The position numbers were made by a program, and so were the translations under genes. The notes under the pieces were generated by a model, which saw nothing but the letters and a program-made list of their open reading frames with translations, was not told where the DNA came from and made no database searches. A DNA stretch of 64,000 nucleotides from Seriola aureovittata (lineage: Eukaryota; Chordata; Actinopteri; Carangiformes; Carangidae): positions 8,617,501 through 8,681,500 of the forward strand of contig NC_079371.1 of the NCBI RefSeq assembly GCF_021018895.1. The letters are read 5' to 3'. This document shows, piece by piece, positions 12,473-23,791 of this stretch (position 1 is the first letter of the stretch; the number at the start of each line of letters is the position of its first letter).

Positions 12473-14130
12473 AACCTCTGCATGTGTCAGACAAGCTCAT
12501 ATTTGCCGACATAGTTCCCATCCCCTAAATTTAGAATAATTCGATTGGATCAAGAACAATCTTTTGCCACACCCAAGAAGTCTGAGAAGTCAAAGATGAA
12601 TTCCAACTGTTTAGATAATTCCCATGAATCTCTGCTAACCAAGTTGTGTTGGTCCTTCACCAACATTTGTGGAAACCAGGGAGCTAATTAGTGATGTACT
12701 TTGTTTGTGCAGCATTTCTGTAGTTATGTGGTACTTTGAGGAAAGCTTCGGTCAGCACACATGCTTTGGTAACTGTTGAATAAAGGCCATCATTCAATGA
12801 AGAGTGTTCTTTACTGTTATCGTGGGTATGATGGTGATGTAATACATCTGAGGAGCAGCTGAGTGTTATTGCTATAGCAGACGAGTCTAAACTAATATGT
12901 AAAAACCACAATAAGCTCGCTGTTCTCAAACGGCCTCTTTATGTCACGCCTATCTTCTGTGGCCATCTTGTGGTCACAATTTTGTGCCATTCCAACTATG
13001 TTTGGGTCAGTTATGGTGTGCCAAATGGTACAAGTGAGGGTAACCGATATTTAGGCTCCAGTTCTAGGTCAGTGGGTGATCTTCTCTTCCCCAAGTTTCC
13101 CCAGTGTGTGGGCAGTTGACCTTTCTTTATAATGACTCTCAGGCTGCCAAAGAGGCAGCCAGCTGGCAGCGACAGTGGGCACTGCCCTTCTGGGAAATGA
13201 AGCAAGCTGGATGCTACATTAAAACATACATAGTCACACATACTGTATTCACATGGCACACACAAATACGGGCGAAGAGGTGCACACACTCGCTGCCATA
13301 CATATGGAAAATCAGGCACATGTATACAGACATATGATTGCACACTATGCACTACTATAAAACTATGCATGAATGTACACCCTCACTGACATAACACATT
13401 CTTATCCCTAACCATTACAACTATGCCGAACCCCAACCAAACCTAATGGTAAACTTTACCCTTAAAGAGAAAAATATTTTTTTTACAACTTGAGTCTTAT
13501 TGGTGTAGTTTTGGCCATTGCTTCTATCTATAGTACTGATTACATTTACACATGCCATTACATTGCACCGAGGTAATCGCTGCAATCTGGGAACATTGCT
13601 CGTGGAAACAAAAAGAAATGAGTGATCAGATGATTGGACAGGTTGTAAACAAGCCAACAGTGAACCTGATTATCTAAAACACTTTATTTGGACGATAAAC
13701 CGGACGTGAGCACACCTGAAATCTATCTTTGCATGGAAATTGTGTCTGCATAAGTACTGAAAATATGTTAGGTCAAAGTTGGACCACAAAGAAGGTCTCT
13801 TAACTGTGATGGATGTTTGCAGCGAACACTTTAGGTGATTTCACAGTTTGCCTTCATTTCCTTTTCAAAGTAAATTTTGCTAACCTCAGGGTTGGTATTA
13901 TTGTCTGTTGCTTGCAGTCTTTGCTTTTCTTAGCACGCTACAAGAACTCAGCAATTACCGTGGTGTGTAGAGTGTTATCATTACAGATAGAAATGATGAT
14001 TTGATGGCTGAAACTACTAAAATCAATCAAACCTTTTGAAGTAGTAAGCTCCAGAAAAAATGTCCCCACTCTCCAAAGATATCTGAACTCCAAAGGTTTA
14101 AAAACGAGTTGTCACAAAGTGAGTTCAAGA

Positions 14131-14156
14131 ACACACACACACACACACACACACAC
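14131..14156. repeat. (AC)13 microsatellite
   Basis: A pure AC array in intron 1. Confidence 0.95.
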
Positions 14157-14501
14157 GAAAAAGGGTACAGTCATATTCTGAATTAAAACGTATATACATG
14201 CATGGAAGCACATAGGAGAATTTACGCATGCAGCCACACACTTACAGCACACACTCATTAAGCAAGCACAGGCTCACATACACATACACACAGTAAACTC
14301 TCATGCTTTCACTGGATTAAACATGCAATTGGTTGTAGATGGAAACTTCGACGTATAACGAGAGAGAGAGAGTCTGTGACACATAGAAACTACCCCGAGT
14401 CACGAATGACCTTCTGTGCCTTTCTGCTGAAACAGAAGCCATCAGACCGGAGGACTTCAGAGTGTATGTCATAGCAAAACGCCACTCTGGGTTTGTGTGC
14501 A

Positions 14502-14670
14502 TGAGTGTGTGTGTGTGTGTGTGTGTGCGTGTGCGCAATATGCTTGCAGTCGTTTGATGTTAACAAGCTATGCCACTGTTTTGTTAGGCCACTGTCACCA
14601 AAGCAACACATTATATCCCTACTGCTGGGATTTTCTGCTCTCAGTGTGTGTTTCTGTGTGTACCCCTGCA

Positions 14671-14706
<36 letters not shown>
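14502..14706. repeat. Pair of GT microsatellites
   Basis: Two GT arrays, 14502-14528 and 14674-14706, separated by about 145 bp of mixed sequence. Confidence 0.93.
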
Positions 14707-14709
<3 letters not shown>

Positions 14710-14889
14710 CGTATTTGTGTTTATCTGCGTGCATGTGGCAGTGCATGCAACATGTGTGTACTACAGTATGAGAGTGTTATTTACACCATAATTGTCCCTT
14801 TTCAGTCCAGTGTTCTGCTGAGCTCAATGTGACAGACTGTTTATGTTAGGCTGGAGGCTTATGGAGGAACTGGTCACTGCACTGTGTAT

Positions 14890-15020
14890 GTGTGTGTCTC
14901 TCCATCTCTCTGTCTCTCTCGAGCTCTTTCTCTATCATTCACTTTCTCTCTCAGTCTCCCATTCCTCTTAACCTCTCTCATTCTCTTACCCTCTCGTTCA
15001 CTCACTCTCGTTTTTTTCTG
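14890..15020. repeat. CT-rich simple sequence
   Basis: An imperfect TCTC-rich, pyrimidine-biased stretch. Confidence 0.7.
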
Positions 15021-18000
15021 ACCTGGCCTCTGTTGAGGAAGCAGCAGGCCCTGTTCTTGTCAAGTGGCCTCTCAGTGGCCAAATTACCCATCCACCCCCA
15101 CCCCACCCTATTCACTTACAGTACAGCAGTAGTAAATCTCAACAAAAGCAATGCAGCCCTATAAACTCGAGCAAAGCAAAGAACTAACCAAATACAGCAC
15201 TGGTTTACAGCCTTTTTGGCTTGTGACTCTAAAAGAAAGGGATGCTAGCAGACGATTCCCTAATGTGGTCAAGCCTGCGTTAACAGCAACACCAAACTAT
15301 GAATTTCCTCAGGTTGAGTGGCATTAACATTGAATAGAGGCTACGAAGGGGAGAGGGGTAAATTGTGACAGACAGAAAACAAAGCATTAGATGACGAAAA
15401 CACTTAGAGAGAGGAGACGCATCACTCCCCGGATTTCAACAGAATCCAATCAGTCTGGGAAACTGAATGTGAAAGATGCATTAACAAGTAATTTAAAACT
15501 CACAAGTAATTTAAAAGACGTAAGCAGGCGAAGAATGAGAATATATAGAAGGATGAAGATGGATTTAGTGCTAAGATATAGACAGACGAGAAGGTAAAAC
15601 AGATCTACGCAGGGTGAAAAAGGGAAAAAAAATAAGTGAGGTAGAAAGTCGGACAGAATGGGAACAAAACAGAGCCATGCTGGCAAAGTTAAAGACGAGA
15701 AGTAAAGTGCAGATGAGACAGAGGTAGCTGTATTGTGCGTCATTCAGAAAGGATTCCCCTTCATGGAGAGAAAATGACTGTCCTTCTTTCCGCTCTAGGG
15801 AAAATCTTGACTAACGGCTCCTTTATCATCAATGTCTCTGTTCCTCTTTGTCGCTCCTCTTGCCTTTCATCTCTATTTTTGGGAAAGAAGTTCCCCTACC
15901 TTTTTGTTTAGTTCCTTTTGGCATTTGTTAGCATTCTGGACATTGCAAATGGCGCCAATGAGCCAGTAGCTTATTTGTTCAAACAGAGAAATATTTCTAC
16001 CCATAGAGACAAATGTGTGGTGAGGAACACTGGCCAGATAAAATGTGAAATGTCAAGTGTCAGAATGGTTCTGAGAAGCACGCAGAGCCTACACGAGTAA
16101 CAATCTCCAACAGTGGGGTCACTGTCTTGCTGTAGCGACGGTAAACACCCATCACACCAGCCGGATCTCTGTCTTCTAAACACATTTCCTTAAGTGGTGT
16201 TAGCAAATGCTTGCTTTTGCTGCGATGGCTGATGTGAATGTGACTACATGCTCATCAAACAGGTGGCATATATTCAAGCTTCAATAACTTGAGTACTTTT
16301 AATGGAATACATTGAATTACTGCCAAGGTTTAATCAGATTATGTATATTTGTGTAGAAAACAAGAAGAAAAGGAGTCGAGGAAGAGAACATCAGAGATAC
16401 AGATAGAGCAAAACAAACCCAGTTAACACATAAACCAACCAGCTGTTTGAAAATGGCTTTGAAAAAAAAAAAAAAAAAAACCCACTTTGCTGTTTGCAAA
16501 GCTGTTTTCATGTGTCTCTGCCTGCTTGTTCTCATTTGTGCACATGCTCTCACTGTGGCTGCAGTTTGGCTAAATTAAGTCCATAAGTCCCCTTGGGTTT
16601 GCCCATCTGATTGTCTCAAATAAACTATAGTCACACAAACCTGATGGTCACATACTGAACCCTTTTATTTATGTATGTTTGGCCCTGTACAAAGTATTGG
16701 TATGAGCCTTTTACATATCCTGTCATGTTTAATTTTAAAAAGGGACATGACCCTGGTGTCCTCAGAGGTCTGGACCTCTTGTGAGAGTGTGTCTGTAGGC
16801 CTACTCGCTTGTTCTCGTGTGTTCACATGCCATTTGCGTGTGTGTGTGTGTATGATGTGAATGACCAAAATCTCCTAGTGATGATTGCTTTGTATCCCAG
16901 AGAGCAGTACTGTAATAGGAGAGAGTTCACTACCTATTAGCATCACTGTGACAAAGATTCAAAACAACATTAAACGGTCGCACAGGAGACCAAATGTTCC
17001 ACAAAGCCCCCAAATTTTCCAAAACTTGTAGACTCTTGTAGACAATATATGGTCTGCAAACAGAGGCTGAACATGTCATTCTTTTGAATGCTTTCCATGA
17101 TTACGTCTTACGGGTTTTAGAATTTATGTTGTACATGTTACAGTAATAGAGAACATGCAGTTCTGTGTTCTGCTTCACTCAGTCAATGTTCCTTCCTGAG
17201 TTCTTCATAGAAAGTTTAATGCTTAAATATGCAAACAAGACGTTTACATTCAGTTAATACGTTTAATATACGTGCTCTGTCACCAGCATTTGGCTTCATT
17301 TGAAAATTTTTCTTCTTTAGCAACAACTAGTGGCACAGCTCCAGACTGACATTAACTGTGTTCGGATTGTCCACTTATTTACATGCCTATATGAAAAAGA
17401 CAGGTGTAACCATGGTAACAATATACAAAAAAAAAGATGATAGCTGTAGCCTCAAAGATTAGAAGATATTAAAATGACAAATACATGACAAAAATGAGAA
17501 GGAAGCTTCACTGACTAAACTTGACAAAAATGCTTATTTTCATTGACTAAAACAAACAAAAATAAAATGACTAAAATTTGATTTTAACTAATATATATGT
17601 TCAAAAGACTAGAAAATCATCTGCTGCCAAAATTACTGCTAACCCAGCTGTCCATTTCTCGTTTTCGTTTTGTGTTCAGTCAGTTTGCCTTAAGACTACC
17701 TAGCTAGCAGTGGACTCATTGAATGTGTGTGTGGTAGTGTACCTGTGTGTGTGTGTGTGTATGCGTGTGTGTGTGCGTGTGTGTGTTCAGCTGAAACTCT
17801 TACTGAACTCAGAGCTCACCAGAAGCTCCAGTTCTTGGTGTTGTTCTCCCTCAGTCTCTCTCCTTTTCCGTGTCATTATGAAGCAAATTCATAGAGTTGG
17901 GAAAAGCTTGATTTTTTTTTTTTGTTTTTTCCCTCAAGTTGAATCATTTTCACCAGTTTTACAATATCCGTGGTCTAACTGTGGTCTGTTAATAGTGTCT

Positions 18001-18439
18001 CATCTTTTTCTGATTTTTCACCGTCACTGCATTTGTCTTCAACCTTCACATGCATAGTTAAGAATATGTTTAATTTGATTACATTTCAACTATCCTTATA
18101 TATTTAACAAAAAATAAAAGGGACGTTTTGACTTTCTCAGTAGTTTTGCTTCAAAGCTGCTCTCTCTGTCCTGAGTGGACAGAACGTTTTACTGAAACAT
18201 TACACTGCTTTTCCCCTGTATGCTTCATATTAAGTGAGATCACAATTGGTGTGATTGAGGGAGGGTGAACAGTTGTTGCTGAATGTCATATTCAAGCATT
18301 TGAAGATGGATTGCAGCTATACTGAAGGCTAATTGTAAAGCAGCTTGATGCCTGCCCCCTACTTCTGGTGACGGACACGCTGTAGAGCTTGGAGCTCAGA
18401 GGAAAAGGAAGAAGGCAATTAGGATTCCATGCGTAACTG

Positions 18440-18740
18440 GGAGATTTAGAGAGCGAAATTGAGCATACCTATCTTAGAGAGTGAAGGATGGAGAGCAGGA
18501 GAGGAGGAATGGGAAAGTGAAGAGGTACAAGAGCTTTGTGGAAAATAACAGGAGATTAGCACAGGAAGCGAACGCATTCGGTAACGAAGCGTTGGGCGGA
18601 GAACAACAAAGGATGTAAGGGAAAGGATGGAGGGATGGGGAGATAAGGATGCAGTGCCCAGAAGGAGAGAAGAAGAAGAAGAAGTGGAAAGAGGAAATGT
18701 CACAGTGTCAGAAACAGACTGAGACAGGACAGAGAGAGGA
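18440..18740. repeat. Purine-rich tract
   Basis: GA-biased on the + strand with few pyrimidines, including GAAGAAGAAGAAG at about 18669-18681. It is one of a series of similar tracts in this window. Confidence 0.65.
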
Positions 18741-19123
18741 AACTGTTTGCGGTACTTAATCGTTACTCCTCATTGTTGCCCCATATAGAGGCGACTAAAG
18801 GTCAAGAAAACAAAAAACACGCCAGACTGAGATAGGGGTGCAAGGAGAGAGAGCGAGAGAGAGAGAGAGAAACACAATTGACCGGTGTGTAACCCGCCTT
18901 GCCAATCATTTTAGCCCATGTGTTCTCTTAATATTTCATGGTTTACCGCAGCAGCAGCCAGTCTGCCTTTTCATTCCACTGAGCTCTTGGGACTCTTTGT
19001 CACCTGATCCGTCATTTGTTTAACATTCCTTTCTAATAGTTATTTCTCTGTTTTTTCTCACTCTCTGTGGTGTAGCCAACCAATAAAGCTGTACTGTAAG
19101 TGAATCACCCCCCCACACACATC

Positions 19124-19128
<5 letters not shown>

Positions 19129-19182
<54 letters not shown>

Positions 19183-19193
19183 TGCGCGTGTGT
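19129..19193. repeat. (TG)n with GCGCG interruption
   Basis: About 65 bp of GT array whose 3' end passes into CGCGTGCGCGTG. It stays purine-pyrimidine alternating and so could adopt Z-DNA. Confidence 0.96.
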
Positions 19194-19290
19194 ATAAAGT
19201 CAACTGGTTTGCTGGCTCAAGGCAGCCAGACTGTAAGGTTCAATGGTTTCAGTGGTCTGGGGTGTGATGTGGTGGGGAGCTGTCTGTGCC

Positions 19291-19292
<2 letters not shown>

Positions 19293-19349
<57 letters not shown>
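19293..19349. repeat. (GT)28 microsatellite
   Basis: A pure GT array of 57 bp. It faces a CA array of similar length 64 bp downstream, so the two are complementary on one strand. Confidence 0.97.
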
Positions 19350-19350
<1 letters not shown>

Positions 19351-19409
19351 GTATGGGATATTAATTCCCTGAACACCTGCTGTTTGCATTCTTGTCTTAT
19401 CCCCTTGTT

Positions 19410-19413
<4 letters not shown>

Positions 19414-19473
<60 letters not shown>
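19414..19473. repeat. (CA)30 microsatellite
   Basis: A pure CA array of 60 bp, in inverted orientation to the GT array at 19293-19349. Confidence 0.97.
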
Positions 19474-19477
<4 letters not shown>

Positions 19478-19894
19478 TCTCCTTACCTCTGCCTGTAATG
19501 GAAACAAACAGTGGTTAGGGCTTTTGTGCGAAAGCCTCTCGTTAGTTGTCTGACTGCCAGCTGGTCAGTTAAATTTACAGCTAAGTTAAGCTTTACTGCT
19601 GGGTTGGGTGGTTCCCCGAGCTGCAGCGGGCCAGGTGCATAAAAAGGTTGCCCTGCTAGCTTTACGTCATTCGTATCCTCTGAAGCCTTAATTTTGCATT
19701 GCCAGACCTGTTCAGTTTAATCAAGCTTGTCATTTTAGTTGGCTTTGGATTTCTAATGGTCTTACGTTGGGTGCAGAGGAGTTCTCAACAGCATGATTAC
19801 ATAGGTTTTCTTGTAACTTTTCATGCATTTCACCAGGATTTCTCTTTGAGACAGACACTCCTGAGAGAGAGCTGTGGGCTGCAGGGCTAAACAG

Positions 19895-20480
19895 TTCATA
19901 TAAATATTATCAAAATCGCACTATCATCGCGAGAAATCACAAATCGCAGCCTGCAATTTAATAACGGTAGAATGTATCATACCATTATAAGAAGAAGCGT
20001 TGTAGGGTTCCTGATTCACCTATACCAACATTGTTTGCTGTTGCAGCTCACTCCACCTCTTCAACTGCGCATGTATGTGCTAAGTTGTTGATACTGTGGA
20101 TTGATTTAAGGTTTAATATTAACATCTTTGTTAATTTGGTAGGTTTAGTTCTTGCAATTCATAATTTTCTGCCAAATCTAACTAAATACCCATTTGTTAG
20201 AAATGGTCTATTCCTTGACTCAAGTGTCTCTGACTGAAGTGGAGCTATAAAGACAGGTGGTGACTGCCAATGCTTACTCTTCACTTGTGTGTCTTTTGTG
20301 TTTACTGTGGCTGCTCAGAGCAACTTCCAGTGTAGGCTACAGTTTTAGGACGGCGTTGTATCTGGGTTTTGAATAAATGACGTGGTTTCATATCGGTACA
20401 TAGACTGTGTACTTGGCGATAACTGATCCAGAAGGCATTTCCTATAGTATCGATATCGGAACAACTCTAATGGACACACA
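19895..20480. mobile_element. Possible decayed DNA-transposon-type repeat
   Basis: Two short stretches resemble dispersed fish repeats I remember. One is at 19912-19965 (AAAATCGCACTATC ... AAATCGCAGCC). The other is at 20385-20475 (ATCGGTACATAG ... TATCGATATCGGAACAAC). They could be the ends of one old element or two unrelated scraps. No transposase frame and no convincing terminal inverted repeat are visible. Confidence 0.25.
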
Positions 20481-20889
20481 CTCTATAGTGGCATTAGCAA
20501 ATCAATAAAATCCATAGTATGAAGTAAGTACAATTCACCATAGTGTTAGTTGTAATAAATATATGTAAGTTGTCTCGGGTATATTTGATAATATGACTGT
20601 TACGTTGTTACTGGTTGTTTACCTTATGACGAGTTACAAGAAATCATACCTTACGCCTTTTTATTTCAGAATACATGACTGTCAGTTGGTGTGTTATTCA
20701 TTTGACAATTTTAGCATTTCATTTCACACCAGACTTCATTTTGCTCTGGCAGTGGTATCGAGTTTCTCAGTTTTTAGGCAGTGATTTTTAGATAGGGTGA
20801 TGCCATCGCTCTCCACCTGGCCCTATATCCTCAGTGTTTGTTTGACTACAGAGCAGTTTCCCTGGTGAGAGCAGAAATTTCCACTGTGA

Positions 20890-21400
20890 ACAAGAGAAAG
20901 ATGGAGATAAGGATGGGGAGATTAGAGGAAAAGGGAGAGAAAAAAGAAAAGGGCAGGAAAAATACAGCCAACTGTAAAAGAGTGAAAGATTGAGATAAAA
21001 GAGGAGAGATTAGAGCTGGAGAGAGAAAAACAGATGAAGGCGAAGAAAAAGTGTTTAGTCAACTGTGAAACAGTGAAAGATAAGACATGAGAAATTGAGA
21101 GAAGGGGAGACACTGTAAAAGAGGAGGAGATTAGAAAGAAAAAGTGGAGGGGAAGGCTGGGAACACAGGGGTGAGGCAGGCTGTGAAGGACTGACAGATT
21201 GACATTAAAGAACGGTGACTGGGGAAAGGAGAGATTTAAGATAGATGAAAGGAGGGAGAGACAGAGGGAGGGCAAAAAGAAAAAGCATAAGATTGTTGCC
21301 AAATGTGAAAAGATACAGAGAGACGGCCAACAAAGGGGTAAGAAGGGGAGAAGTGGATGGATAGAGGTGGAGTGATGGGGAACAGAAATCTTCAGATTTG
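20890..21400. repeat. Purine-rich degenerate minisatellite
   Basis: About 500 bp, strongly GA-biased on the + strand. A diverged motif of the form CAACTGTGAAAC(A)GTGAAAGAT recurs at about 20968, 21059, 21178 and 21299. Spacings are 91, 119 and 121 bp, which suggests an old tandem repeat rather than plain low complexity. It yields a false 166-residue frame on the minus strand. Confidence 0.55.
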
Positions 21401-22118
21401 ATGCTGTCTCAGAGTCACTCAAAAGTGAGTGTATACATGAAATTACAAATCAACAAGTGGAAAAAATCAGTTTCTTTCACCGTGGAAGCACCTCTTTCCT
21501 CAAGTTAAAAATGATAAATCAATACTGTATTGAGTTTTTCATCACATCCAAGAAGGCTTATCAAGCTGCCTCGCTTTCCAAGGAACTGCAATCACACACA
21601 TATTGAGCCAGCAGCATGTAGTTTGGATGATGGTGAAGTGGCTCACTGTAAAGAACTTATCTGGACTCTTGAATGCATTGCCAAGATCTTTGATTGGTTG
21701 ATCTTTGATTACAATAAATGTATTATCATCATACATCAGAAAGTTTCAGTGCTGATATTTGAAATTCAGAATCACTCAAGTTTGTATCATGTCCATGTTT
21801 CAGTCATTTCAGAATCTGTACGCTTGACAGACGGAAAAACTCAACGTTGTGGGACATTTTATGCTTTTATTGGACACTTGACAGTAAATTGAGAATGAGA
21901 ACAAAGCTTCCTGGCTGGACTCAGACCAGGGATGTTGGGATTACATGGTCAGCAACTTAAACCTCAAGCCCAACAGAGTCTTGTCAGTTTGTTCAACTTA
22001 ATATAAAACGTCTTTTTATTTTATTGTAAAAAATATATTGGGGCAAATAAAACTTAACTGGCATATCATCAGTTGTCTATTTACATAACCCACAGACACA
22101 GGGTAACATTAGCATTCA

Positions 22119-22134
22119 CCCCCCCCCCCCCCCC
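22119..22134. repeat. Poly-C run (16)
   Basis: A homopolymer of 16 C. Runs of this kind are prone to length errors in sequencing. Similar runs occur at 46785-46796 and 57955-57969. Confidence 0.9.
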
Positions 22135-22435
22135 ATGGCTGTAAATCCAGATATGCACTCTTCTTTTAGCTCCGTTTTGGCCTCCTCCAGCTCCTGAGGG
22201 AAATATCTGACTCATAAGCTGCTAAATGTTTCACTATATTCAGCTGGTTGTGGCTGAACTTTGTCTGTCTGGCTGCTGTGTCTAGAAAAAACGAGGTTGA
22301 TGAGAGTGGTGTGAAAGCAGTGAAACCAAAACAATGAGCTTGAAGATACTAAAATGCTCCATAAAGGTTAGGGGAACTGCAGAGTCCTGTAATAATTCTA
22401 CAGTTGATTAATTGTTCATATAAAGATGTTGATCT

Positions 22436-22478
22436 TTTCTTCTCTTCTCTTCTCTTCTCTTCTCTTCTCTTCTCTTCT
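22436..22478. repeat. (TTCTC)n pentanucleotide repeat
   Basis: About eight copies of a TCTCT/TTCTC pentamer in direct tandem. Confidence 0.95.
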
Positions 22479-22918
22479 GTTTCTCATATCAAGGATCCTC
22501 AAATGGAAACCTTATTTGCCTGGGACCTCATTCTGAGGACGTATTTGTTGTTGGTTATGATTCAGTCCAGCTTTCCATTCCTGGGTCTGCTGTAGTGGGT
22601 GGGAGTCTTTGATCGGCAGTCATTTTATGTGACCTCCCATTGTATCAGTTGAGATATTGTAACTATTCATAATCCTGGAGCCCTTTCAAGGATCCCTGGT
22701 GGACTCTGGACCCCATTTTGGGCTTTGGGAAGTGCTGCCCTCGCCCACACCATCCCTCCCTGTCTCAGACCGGGGTATGGCTCTTATTAGTGGTCCTTGC
22801 CATGGCAGCTTGGGGAAGCCTTTTGAAACCTAATATGGTCTTAAATCAGATTTATAAATGTTTAGGTGTATTATGAAAAACACACACGCAGGCTGCCTTG
22901 GCAAAACCTGCCTCTGTT

Positions 22919-22956
<38 letters not shown>

Positions 22957-22961
22957 TGTGT

Positions 22962-23008
<47 letters not shown>

Positions 23009-23013
23009 TGTGA
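22919..23013. repeat. Compound GT microsatellite
   Basis: A GT array of about 95 bp interrupted by single GAG and TCT units, which suggests two fused or point-mutated arrays. Confidence 0.95.
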
Positions 23014-23719
23014 GTGAAAGCTTATGGAGAGTTTGTATGTGAAATAAGAGAGAAAATTGTGTGGCTTGTTTGTCTGCGTTCTCTTGTGTGTGTGTGTTTT
23101 TTTTCCTTGCCCTAATTCCTCCAGTACGACAGCGTTTCAATAAACAGCATAGCTGTGTAAAGGGAACCAGTCTATACACACACACTCAGGCAGTCAGTTC
23201 ATATTGCAGTATATATACATTGTGCACTCATAGTTAAAACAGATTGAATGACAGCCAGGAAACACGATAAGCTTTTAAACTCTGATGATGGAAAGAGAAA
23301 ATAATTTCATCCCACTTCTTATTTTTTTAATTTTTTTTTCTGGAAAATTTTCTTCTCAATAATTCACAGCAGCAGGAGCTTTGAGTGTGTGTTTGTGTGT
23401 AGTAATTCTCATGGTGCCTGTACAGTAGAAGTGTTCGTATGTTTTGGTTTCTGTTTGTGTTTGTATATTTGTGTGCGCGTGTGCTTGTATATATGTGTGT
23501 GGGCTCATATGCTGTTGGACATTCTCACGCTTCATCTGACTGATCTGACAGCGAGAACACACACAGACACACACATGCGCACTCAGTGGGTGCTCACCGA
23601 TGTTCATTTGCTTTTTGGCATTTTTTATAAAGACATTGTATGCTTTCAAAATACAGTTTGTTATATTAATTTCATACTCAGTTAAACTCACCCTGTGACC
23701 TCTGTGTTTCTCTCTGTAG

Positions 23720-23791
23720 GGATCTGAACAGAAACAACATCACCAGAATCACTAAAGTGGACTTCTCCGGCATCAAGAACCTCAGGATTCT
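23720..23791 (+). CDS. slit3: slit3 exon 2 (LRR 1)
   Basis: Exactly 72 nt, encoding residues 64-87 of the Slit precursor and completing the leucine split at the exon 1 junction. The peptide contains [15 protein letters not shown] and SGIKNLRI, the first leucine-rich repeat of Slit domain D1. The N-I-T sequon (N70) is a standard Slit glycosylation site. The acceptor is TTTCTCTCTGTAG|G and the donor CT|GTAAGT. The frame continues from exon 1 without a stop, and both introns are phase 2. The LRR fold of D1 supports Slit structure, while D2 is the main Robo-binding domain in known Slits (family knowledge; D2 is outside this window). Confidence 0.96.

Larger units (their letters stand above)
7408..23719 (+). 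other. slit3: slit3 intron 1 (16.3 kb)
   Basis: It has a GTAAGT donor at 7408 and an AG acceptor at 23718-23719 after a pyrimidine-rich stretch. Contents read by eye: CA/GT arrays near 8.7, 11.2, 12.2-12.5, 14.1, 14.5-14.7, 19.1-19.5 and 22.9 kb; a pyrimidine-rich tract at about 11.93-12.07 kb; purine-rich tracts at about 18.44-18.74 and 20.89-21.40 kb; and a possible DNA-transposon remnant at 19.9-20.5 kb. The stretches 7420-8700, 9110-11200, 12500-14100, 15050-18400 and 21430-22900 show no gene and no clear repeat, apart from a poly-A run at 16462-16480, a poly-C run at 22119-22134 and a TTCTC run at 22436-22478. Long first introns in vertebrate guidance genes often carry enhancers, but none is shown here. 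Confidence 0.93.

Noticed and set aside
20922..21422. 166-codon open frame on the - strand rich in Ser/Leu/Phe
   Set aside because: An artefact of a purine-rich tract that lacks stop codons on the pyrimidine strand.
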